NCBI GenBank assembly: GCA_003952965.2
Contig: CM025849.1
Coordinates: 23,093,979 to 23,157,978 of the forward strand
DNA length: 64,000 nucleotides
From: Morella rubra
Lineage: Eukaryota > Streptophyta > Magnoliopsida > Fagales > Myricaceae
Reading direction: 5' to 3'
How positions within the stretch are numbered: position 1 is the first letter of the stretch; the number at the start of each line of letters is the position of its first letter. The translations under genes and the position numbers were made by a program. Below the pieces are notes generated by a model. That model saw only the letters and a program-made list of their open reading frames with translations, searched no databases and was not told the DNA's origin. Below, one piece after another: positions 13,201 to 22,395 of this stretch.

Positions 13201-16200
13201 AGCATGTTGTCTTTTATTTGCCTCACATGCACAGACAGAACCAGAAATATTTCTTTCATCACTAAAATAATTCACATCCGAGATAGTCTACCAAATGACT
13301 GATTATCATGACTCATTAGGTCCTGCTGTGCAAAGCTTAGACAACCATTTCATATTAGTTCTAAATTTATAACCAAAACCAAGCCCAAAATCAGGTAAAC
13401 AGTGGAACCAGCTTTTCCCCCCACAATGGTAGTTGAGAAAATATGACCCATATTGGTCATCTAGGTAATGTTTGGCAAGTAAAAATTTCTAAGAATTTTG
13501 AGTTTGTAGGATAAAATTTTGAGAGCTTGATTTTTTATAGGGGTTTGTTGTAAAAAGTTGGTGAAAGTTTTAGAATTTTTTATTATAAAATGATTTTTAT
13601 TGGATTTGTAAAAAGTAAGAGAGAGAGATTTGATGGAATTTTTTAATTAAAAAATAATGGAGTTTGTTATAAAGTAAGAAGATAGAAGATTTCATGTAGT
13701 TTTTATTTTATTTTATGAAAAAATATTGAGTTGTTGTGAAAAGGTATTGGAATTTGTGTGAAAATTTTGAGATTTTGATGTTTGGTTGCAGAAATTTTGA
13801 ATTTTTGAAAAAATTGCTTAAAAAGTTGAAAATTTTTTCCTAACCAAACATCACCCTAATATCACATTCAGCACAATGTACAGAAAAGCTTCACAAATAT
13901 GGAAGCCAGAGTGAGATATATCTTACTTGAGCTAAAAAAAGTCACAGACTGACCTAAGAAATGGGTTATTCAAGTAATTTTATTGGTTTTGCGCAACTGT
14001 TTATTAATTTCTGTTTGGTTTGATTTGTGGGCGAAAAAGAGGGTTAAAAAATTGTTTTAAGCATGAAAATATCAAGTTCCAGAGCAATATTTTCACCAGC
14101 CTCAAGAAAAATTGGGGTTCTAATTTTTTGGTCATAAAACCTGGCCTACTTTACTTTGAAGATCCTAGAAAGAAATTAGTTTAACATCAGAACACCACAA
14201 AAAGGCTTGCCACCCCAAACCTTAAAGAATTCTTGCAAAATTAAACAGTATTTTCTTTTCCAGCAAAGCCCCCTTGCTGCCACACACTCCATTGAAGCGC
14301 TTGGTAAGTTTTCTTCACAATTTCATCATGTTTTCCTCTACTGCTCCAAGTACAAACTTCAAACAACTCTTCCAATGAATCTTTTGGTCTCCTTGAATGG
14401 TTTTAGCAACAATCCGAGCACAAGATTTGATTTTTTTCTTGAAAAAACATTTCAGTTCACCTCAGCAAGCTTTGGTTTTCTCCTCTTGGGTTTTGATCTA
14501 TTATATGTCAAGATTTGACTATAAAAAATAAATATAAATAAATATGTGCATCTCTCTCTTTTTATGAAAATATTTTTTATAACTACAAATAAATATAAAA
14601 ATACGAAACACACATATAAATAAATATGTGCATCTTGTTGCATCTCTCTATTTTTTCATCTCTCTCTTCACCTTTTCACCAACTCCAACACCCCAAAATT
14701 TTAACACTCAAACACACCTTAAAATACGAAACATATGTGCAGCAAGAAAATAGAGTCCAAGTCGATTTCCTCAAACTAAATCGAATATGGCGTGCATGAT
14801 TATGTGATCTATGGAGGATTTAGATATGATAAGTATTGCATGCATCTTACAAGCCATGAAAGCTTAGAATTTTCAGAAAAAACCACAGGATTGTAAGCTG
14901 TCCACATATTGCTAATCTTAATAGCTTAGAATGTTGCATTACTAATGACTAGTTTATGACTTAGGCTGCATAATTTTTACGTTGGATAAATGCTGAGCGA
15001 TAGAATAGAACATGAATAAGCACTTTATCTTGTTTCATGCATCTTAGGAAATTATGACAAAATTGTGAGCTAGATAATTTTCAGCAACTATCTGACATCA
15101 AATTTATTTTAGAGAGGCCTCAAAAGCCACCTTTTTTACCCATGTTTAGATCTATTATCACCCAACAGAGACCTTAAAAATAAGAAAAAGCCCTTAAAGG
15201 CTGCTACCATAAAGATCTTAAAAGCACCTCAAAAGCGAAAGACCAAGGATCTATTTTCTGCACATTCTTACTTTATGAAATTTGGTTTAAGGGCTGATTG
15301 TGGACTGCTTTACAGTCAACTTCCACCTTTAACATAGCAATCTCGAAACACATTTGAGAGACCTAATGCCCACAGGACAGCAGAATAAGGTTGGGGTTAC
15401 TCAACAGGAGCATAACAAAAACTCATATTGACTGATAAGTTAGAACGAAAGCATAAAACAAGTGTTTATAATGCATCGAGAGGAGAAATCAAATCTAACC
15501 TAGTGTTAGAAGTCATGGTTAGGAGAACCAAACTGTGGAGTTTTTAAAGGAATGTTGTATGGATTTGTTGATGAGAAGATTGATGGTTATGAATAAGATT
15601 TCTACATTGTTAAGTGGAGTTTTTTGAGCTTCAAGATAAGTAGCGACGCAAGTAGATAGGAGATGCCTTTATATTTCAATTCCCAAATGCTAATTCCTTA
15701 AAACGATTTGAAACTATGAACATGAAGTAATTTTAGCCTTTCAAGGCCTCTTTTATAAACCATATATATTTTGTTTGCTAGTTAAATGTTTAATGACGCA
15801 TGCTATATTTTACTTAAGTTAAAGTTAAGAAGATTTTCAAGATGAAAAGGTTATGCCGCAAAGGAATGTTGCATGAAAGCACGTAAATGTTTTAACTTTT
15901 TCTTGGCCATAACAAAGGTGTGTCATTGTTAAAGTGTGGAAGCAGCTAGCTTGTATAGTCCACAGCGATTGACTCACTCGAGCACACCAACATTCATTGA
16001 ATGATCTCTATTTCTTAGACACAACTCAACTGGCTTAGCCATGGGAACAGAGTTACAATCCTTACACACAAGGCGTAATTGTGTGTTGCCACCTGGGGAT
16101 TAGTCAAAGCATATGGAACGTGCATGCAATAATTTAACATATATTTTGAATTGACAAATGATCTACAACATTATTCGACGTATTACTTACCCATTTTCAT

Positions 16201-19200
16201 TTTCATAATTTAAATGACCAGATTTTGATGAGGACCAATTCACCTGCTCTGGGAATTAGAAAGATGGAGTGTACATTAGAGGACCATAGATTTTGATGTT
16301 GCCACGTTTACATCATGACCACGTGTTACAAGGTGAAATTTTCTTTGAAGTGTTAATGATGTGTTCTCTAAGTTCTAATCACGTTTGTCCTAGCTTATCG
16401 GATTTTGAAATATTTCCGTTTTTACACTATCCTGGTGTGACATTTGTAATCCTAACGGGAAGGGTGTGCTACACTAGTCATGTACTTCTTCACTGTCAAA
16501 TTCTCAACTCAAATTTATCAGTCAAATTATTTATAGGAACCTAATGACCAAAAGAAGACTATATTTTAATAAGGTTAGGTTAGACACAAAAAAGAGCAAA
16601 ATCCAATTTAGTATGAACCCATAATGTTCCCATCCATGTTGAAACCGGTTCCAAAGTGCAAAATAAGAAATCTAGAAGTGCATGAAGAGGAGAAATCATA
16701 TCTAACCCTAGTATCAAAAGGCCATGTCTAGGAACACTAAATAGTCAAATTAGAAAAAATCTTACACGGATTGACAATAAGTGGATTGATAGATATGAAT
16801 ATGTTTGCTAGATCATTAAGTGAAATTTGTCGAGTGTCGACCTAAGGAATACGATAAGTAGACATGATCATATCCACGCTATTTCAACTTCTCACTCCAT
16901 GATGTATGCTCTATTTACTAACTGAATGGTCGAGTCACTCTTTGCTTTATGTTTTAACCTACCCAAATGATGTTGAAGATGGTTCCACAGGCCAAGGAAA
17001 CAAGAGTACAAGTATTCACCAAGATAGTGTCTTGTCACATATGTTATCTTCATGTTGAGAATCGAGTTTAATCCACTGCTCGAAAATAAGGTGTAACAAT
17101 TTGGTATGTTTTGGCTAGAAGTTTGCTTGGATTTTTGTTTAACTGATTTTTTATCATCATGCCTCTACACTATCGATCGGTAAGATTCTTACCCCAAGCA
17201 AGAAGGGGTTGTTACAAGTTATGATTACACTGGAAACCAAAGGATAAAGAAAATCTACTTACCATAGTTTAATTTTCCTACCTCAATTCTCATCATTAAT
17301 CAAATCATGGCCAAACACCTGTAGTTTAATTTCCAGATATCCAAAGCTTCAAACACATGAATTAAGATGGGAAAAGAAGGCAAAGTGCACCTTAGCAATG
17401 AGCCGGAATGTATTGAAAACCTTGGTGACAGTTAAGGCAGCAGGCTTGCGCATCATAGATTGAGATGAACGGCTTGCTTTTGCAACAAGACCCAAGTCTC
17501 CTAATTCCTACCAATTTTGAACCCAAAATAAGATAATTAAACGATAATGATAACCATAGTAGAATGACACAAAGGAAGACAAAGGAACAATAGTAGTTAC
17601 AAGAACAAGGTAGAAAAAAGAGTGTTGGCTCACCAGATAAATCAGAAAAGGCTGGTCTTCTCTAAGGATGATGTTCTAAACCAATTGGGATTGACAGATG
17701 AGATGGGAATCAATAGCAGCCAATGTAACTCATAACATCACTTACCCCTAAAAGTGTAGGTCATCTGAATCTTTCCATTGGCATAAATAAACAATCAAGC
17801 TATTTCTCTCTACTCTCAAATCGTATCAGCCATCAACTTCCACATCATTATTTGACTAGTACGAAATTGGAGAGCATTCATATTTAAATGTTAAAATGGA
17901 TGGCCAGTCTTGAAGCCTAAAAAAGAAAAACACTACTATCATAACTTCCACTAGGAAAAAAAACTGTCAAGACTTCAGCCCCATTTGTTAGCTTTCACGA
18001 AATGCAATTCGAAAGTAATTGAGCTCACTAAACTAGGTAAAAAAAAAGATCAAAACTTCATGCCCAATTGGTAGGTTTCACTAAATGCAATTCGAAAGTG
18101 ATATAAGTTCACAAAAATGAAAGAATGCCATGCAATCAGCAACCTCAAACCCTTCAAAACAAGTAAATGTCGCAGCCATCCAAAATAATTATGAATGACA
18201 AATCTGGTGGACTTTCGTTCTTTTATAATCCGCCCAAACAGAAATGAAAAGTTTAGTTGGGACATGCTTAATCAAGCATAGTTTTTAACTTTGTTTCCAA
18301 ATAAACAAAATAAAACGATAATTTCTCTTCGTACTATATTACCACAGCAATCGGATTTTCGGAACCTTTTTTCTTTTTATTTATTTTGGTCTCCACTATT
18401 TATACTATTAGCTACTAAAGGAAAAAAAAAAACAACAACAACAAGAAGAAGAATGCTTACAAAAAGAGTACTACAGAAAAAAGTATCCAAACAAAAGCAA
18501 GTACCTTGTATTGCTTTTTAACCTGAACCTCAGTCCTCCCACAAGCCTCCGCAAGCGCCTTAATTATAGAAGCATCCCCAATTCCTAGCTCCAAACCCTC
18601 ATGAGCCGGAGCAATTCTGTTTGCCGAAAGATACACGACCGCCACCAGATCATCAGCCGTGGTATACATCACAGTCCTCAGCATATTGCACACAATATCC
18701 GTAATCACAATCCGCCCGGTCTCGTTAGAAATCATATCGAAAACTAAACAGAGAAACATGAACGGAACCCGCTCGCCCTTATCCCAACATGCAACCGATT
18801 TCGGGTCAAAATCACCGGCCTTGTTCTTCAATTGCGGCATTTTGGTCTTCAACTGAGCAATCCTCTCCTTCAGGCCCAAAGCACCTATCTTGCTCTTCTT
18901 GGCCACGGGGGCCGCCTCGGGCGAAATCCTATCCTCCACGCTCTTCGACTCTAGGGAAGCAGGATTCTCGGGCGGCTGCAAAGAACTGGGGGCGCTAGGG
19001 CTAGAGGGAGATTTCGAATCTACGGATTTGCGTTTGTTGGAAGAAGAGGGGCTGGGAGGGGGCTTTTTCTTGGCGGCAGCCCTAGCGCCGGACATGAGGG
19101 CGTCAAAAGCGGAAGGGCGCGAGGACATGGTGAGGGGGTTAGGGTTCGTGGAAGAGAAGGGTTCGAGATAGAGCGAGAAAGAGAAGGGTGTGGTGGGAGA

Positions 19201-19287
19201 GAGAGGAAAAGAGAGGACCTTCAGGATGGGGTGAGAGAGGGAGGGACGGTGGCCAAGGCAATAGCATGAACGAAGTGAGAGCATCAA
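7236..19287 (-). CDS. LIG1: DNA ligase 1 (ATP-dependent), 5' eight exons
   Basis: Seals nicks in DNA replication (Okazaki fragments) and repair, using ATP. Minus-strand exons with GT/AG borders and continuous frame: 19287-18505, 17507-17391, 12613-12512, 12431-12315, 11169-10939, 10849-10755, 7951-7864, 7367-7236; together 555 residues. Residues 1-53 form an Arg/Ser-rich, acid-poor leader. Residue 54 starts MSSRPSAFDALMS, followed by a Lys/Ser/Pro-rich nuclear-type tail and the DNA-binding domain (about 130-340). The catalytic motif I, EYKYDGER, is in exon 5 with the AMP-accepting Lys near residue 443. Motif III (EIYSRNAERNTG) is in exon 6 and FVLDCELVAY in exon 7. Plant LIG1 is about 790 residues, so the last third (motifs IV to VI and OB fold) is absent and presumably lies left of base 1, beyond the LINEs. 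No stop or frameshift seen in the visible exons. Confidence 0.93.
8590..10670 (+). mobile_element. 5'-truncated L1-type LINE (element C) in LIG1 intron 6
   Basis: Plus-strand LINE 3' portion, antisense to LIG1, inside intron 6 (7952-10754). It begins within ORF2 shortly before the RT block GRQILDSVLIA, keeps RT, RNase H/zf-RVT-like region and 3' UTR, and ends in AATAAAG followed by a 13-base A run at 10658-10670. The left edge is approximate; I could not find a convincing target duplication. 5' truncation with poly(A) is the usual outcome of target-primed reverse transcription. Confidence 0.88.
8593..10028 (+). pseudogene. Reverse transcriptase of LINE element C
   Basis: Open from 8593 to 9573 (326 codons): GRQILDSVLIAS, LDIHKAYDHINW (palm), GLHQGDPLSPFLF, the catalytic FADD box near 9047-9058, [16 protein letters not shown], and the thumb [20 protein letters not shown]. 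One frameshift around 9540 passes the sequence to a second frame, open to a stop ending at 10028 (GNRVRFWSDLWCGE and onward). Further frame changes occur from 10030 to 10590. The endonuclease domain is missing, so it is dead as an autonomous element. Confidence 0.88.
11170..12314. other. LIG1 intron 4, no further feature seen
   Basis: 1145-bp AT-rich intron between exon 4 (12431-12315) and exon 5 (11169-10939), with a normal donor and a CAG acceptor. Short open frames on both strands show no recognisable family. Confidence 0.7.
13463..13858. mobile_element. AT-rich MITE in LIG1 intron 2 (hAT-like ends)
   Basis: About 396 bp with imperfect inverted ends: AGGTAATGTTTGGCAAG at the left and, on the other strand, AGGGTGATGTTTGGTTAG at the right. 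The interior is simple AT-rich sequence built of AAAATTTTGAG-like words. The GTTTGG-type terminus resembles plant hAT MITEs. No clear 8-bp target duplication is visible, so family and exact ends are tentative. Confidence 0.55.
13859..17390. other. Rest of LIG1 intron 2, with a diverged direct repeat
   Basis: Long AT-rich intron sequence without a recognisable gene. A segment of about 200 bp at 15473-15670 recurs, diverged, at 16680-16885 (shared word GAGGAGAAATCA followed by ATCTAACC and similar order afterwards). This could be an old tandem duplication or the paired ends of a decayed element. Nothing else is supported. Confidence 0.4.
17508..18504. other. LIG1 intron 1, nothing further seen
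   Basis: 997-bp intron between exon 1 (ending CAAG before GTACTTG) and exon 2 (acceptor TAG). It contains a 60-bp near-duplicate around 17990-18020 and 18058-18100 (TTTCAC.AAATGCAATTCGAAAGT). No other feature. Confidence 0.6.
19126..19128 (-). promoter_or_regulatory. LIG1: Second in-frame start codon of LIG1 (nuclear form)
   Basis: ATG of MSSRPSAFDALMS, 53 codons after the first ATG (19287). In Arabidopsis LIG1, initiation at the first AUG gives a mitochondrial protein and at the downstream AUG a nuclear one. The same spacing style and the same second-start peptide are seen here. The use of both starts is inferred. Confidence 0.6.
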
Positions 19288-19407
19288 TGGCTACAAAGAT
19301 GACATTCTGAAGAAGCGGCAGCAGCAGAAGAGTTGTTTTTTTGATACAACGGGAGAGAGGGAGAAAGAAGGCAGTGCGATGCTTGAGAGAGAAGCCAGCT
19401 GCAACAT

Positions 19408-19416
19408 GGCGGGAAT
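19408..19416 (-). promoter_or_regulatory. E2F-type site upstream of LIG1
   Basis: Minus-strand ATTCCCGCC fits the E2F consensus WTTSSCSS and lies 121 bp upstream of the first LIG1 ATG. Ligase 1 is an S-phase gene and plant replication genes commonly carry E2F sites. Binding is inferred from the motif and its position. Confidence 0.5.
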
Positions 19417-19499
19417 ATTTACTACTTCTTTCGACGCATTTGTCTAAACTGGTCAAAGATTGCTTAACAGGAGACGTGGTGGCATCATTTGAGCCCGAG

Positions 19500-20049
19500 G
19501 TTCTTGATTGTTGATTAAGCCCAATTTTATTACAAAATTATTGGAATTTCTAAAAAATTGTTGGAGTTTATGAATGAACAATTGTGAAAAAAAATTGCAA
19601 AATATTTTTTTTTGTTCATCCAAACATGAGTAAGGACAAGAAACTATTTCATTACCAAACCATCAACCTGAATTTAAGAAATTAGCACCGAATCTATACA
19701 AACTCGAGACTATTCGAAGCCATTAAAAACTTTCGGCAAAAATGCAAAATGAAGTTCTCCAAATAATTATTTGATCACATATCCTTTGAATCACTAATTT
19801 CCTATATATACCCGTAAATGGAGTCCAAGGTCCATTCCTGCAGAACAAAATCAAAAACAAAAAAAGAATAAAATTAAACCAATGGATTTGATATGTTAAT
19901 ATTTGAGTGTTTCAATCCACCTGAAATGTTGATATAATATTTCTTCCTATCTATTTGCTTTTCTCTCACCAATGAAAACACATGTTTTTCTCAATTACTA
20001 TGGATAGTATTTTTATTTTTTTTTCCCTAAATTACTATATAAAAGATCT
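19500..20049. other. LIG1 upstream spacer, AT-rich
   Basis: Sequence between the LIG1 promoter and the copia element. An AT-rich stretch at 19530-19630 resembles the interior of the MITEs described elsewhere but has no clean ends. No gene is seen. Confidence 0.5.
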
Positions 20050-20669
20050 TGTTTAGACCCTATAAACACCTACAAGAAGATGAATAGGTATTATTTTTCT
20101 ATGCAAGTTCTAAAACTATTCAGTCTAGATCTGAATAAATATTAACTCAATCAATAAAATAGGTATGGTAAAATTATCAAATACCAATCACACAAGAGAC
20201 AAGGATCTTGTTAACGAAGTGGAAGACCTTTGAACTACCTTTCAAAATAAAAATAATTCCTAACTAGCAGCCACTAGAAAATTCACAGAGAAGTAAAACT
20301 TTACAGCGGTGATTCAAACACGAGCAACCTCTAATTGTTTGACTCTGACTATGCGATGTAATAATCTAAGTAATTCACTAAGATGTGATGTTCACGTAAT
20401 AATCTAAGTAACCCTTAACCTTGTGATGTTCTTTTTTATGGACTCTTTAAGAATGATCTTGCTTTTCAACATCGGAAACTCCAGTAGCCAAACTCCTTCA
20501 ACACTCTAAAAGCTTCATACAAGAAGGTTGGTTACGATAGTAAATTTGGAAAACTTGAGAAAATTTGAACTGTTTATGGACAAGGATCTCTAAAGGATTT
20601 TCTAAACTCTTAACACTTTGATCAAACTTAAATTTGGCACGGAATTTTGCCAATACTTAAACACTAACA
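20050..20669 (-). repeat. Left LTR (3' LTR) of the copia fossil
   Basis: Matches the LTR at 42732-43634 in order and in many long words (for example AATCACACAAGAGACAAG), with clear divergence and a length difference. It lies immediately left of the Mutator-like insertion at 20719. Confidence 0.75.
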
Positions 20670-21124
20670 AACTCTCTCTTGGCAATTCCGTGACAAAACC
20701 TACATTCAAAAATAAAAAGGCTAAAATATAACGCATGTCCCTGGGTTTAACTTTTTCCTGGAAATGCCCCTAGGGTAAGGTTTGTTGTCCCGTTGTCCTT
20801 AGGGGTTAATATGATTCTGTAACACCCAGCTCTTTTGCACATATTTGGTATATATGTGAGATAATATAAATAGTACGTTGTGGAATTTTTTTATTTCAAT
20901 TATTCTTCGTACATCTTTAATTCTCCTCCATTTACACCTAGTGATTACATTTGTTTTTATATCATTGATGTAATGCCCCTTCCTTGTATAGAGCTATAGT
21001 ATATAGTGCTCATGTGAAATTTTGTATTTGTGTTTACATTCAAGAAGGTAATTGGGATGATCGGGGCAAGCTTGTAAAATCCTGGCAAGACAGGTCTGAG
21101 TGCTACACGCCCGGGTTGATTAGA

Positions 21125-21205
21125 CAAGCAGTTGAGTTCTCGACCCCGAGCAGTTTGAGCTCTCGACCCCGAGTAGCTTGAGCTCTCGACCCCGGCTGTT
21201 TGAGC
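21125..21205. repeat. Short tandem repeat, about 27-bp unit
   Basis: Three copies of a unit around TTGAGCTCTCGACCCCGAG inside the solo LTR. Confidence 0.75.
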
Positions 21206-22125
21206 TTCCAGTATGCCCAGTTTTTACGTTAGTTAAGGTTCCTTTTTGCATGTTATCTTTTACGTGTCCTAACCGTACGCACAACATTAAATGCACTCTT
21301 ATCCCATTTCACGTTTTACTTCCCTCCTCCTTATTTGACCGCCTAGATGAAGATGGTCATTGGCTCTCTCTTTTTGGCGTGTTGTGTGTACAATAGACGT
21401 ACGAGATGAAGATTCTGGTGGCAGCAGACGTGTACGACCTCGTTATCCCTCTCTCTCTCTAATGATTGGGTCTATACCTATAGACTGGTAGGGGGAGTAC
21501 ACCGTGAATTCGTTGCTTTCTACTTATAGAGAAGAATAAAAGAGAGAGAGACGTGAAGTGGAGTGCTTCCGAGACATATAGAAACTGAGAATTTTCACCA
21601 AACCGATAGAGAGAAAGGAAGGGAGAGCGACGTGAAAGAGACCACCTGACGAAAGGAAGGAGAAAGGAGAAACCAAAGGGAAACGAGACCGAGGTGTTTT
21701 CATTCCAGGAAAGGCAGTATTCACTCGACTGAGGTAAGGGTGAGACAAGTTACATTGTGGGGGATTAGTAGTAGTGTACATTGTAGTGGTGTTTTGTGAT
21801 GTAGATGAGAAAAGACTATGCATAAAAACTTTTGCCATGAGATGAGAAAAGACTAGTAATCATTCGTATCACTGTGATAAAATGCGAAGGAGAAAGGACT
21901 AAAAGACGTTGGGTGGACCACCAGGGGCTAGATCCTTTGAGTCGTGAAGTTTGAGAAAGAAAAACTCGTTATATAGATATGGTCGGGAAAGCCTTTTGTT
22001 TTATATGCCCGAGAAAATTATTGTTGAAGGCCTTGTTGTTATATGCTTGAAAAGGACTTGTTTTGTTTTATATTGGTTGCATGCTCAGAAAAGACTTTGT
22101 TTTAATACCGAGGAAGCTAAGAAAA

Positions 22126-22395
22126 ATGTGCCCGGGGAGCCTTTAAAAAATATGCCCGGGAAGATGTTTATAAAATATGCCCGGGAAGACTTTTATAAAA
22201 TATGCCGGAAGACTTTGATAAAATAGGCCCAGGAAGACTTTTATAAAATATGCTCGGGGAGCCTTAATACAATATGCCTGGGAAGACGTTTATAAAACGT
22301 GCCAGGGAAGACTTTTATAAAACATGCCCAGGAAGACTTTGATTAAAACGTGCCAGGGAACACTTTTATAAAAACATGCCCGGGGAGAATTTTCT
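22126..22395. repeat. Minisatellite, about 27-30-bp unit
   Basis: Around nine copies of a unit ATGCCCGGGAAGACTTTTAT followed by AAAAT, with point variation. Weaker copies extend upstream to about 22000. It lies within the solo LTR at 20818-23760. Confidence 0.85.

Noticed and set aside
17185-17215. Possible LTR end (minus-strand TGTAACAACCCCTTCTTGC)
   Set aside because: No partner end or target duplication could be found within the intron.
18659-19171. Plus-strand open frames antisense to LIG1 exon 1
   Set aside because: GC-rich antisense shadow of a clear exon.
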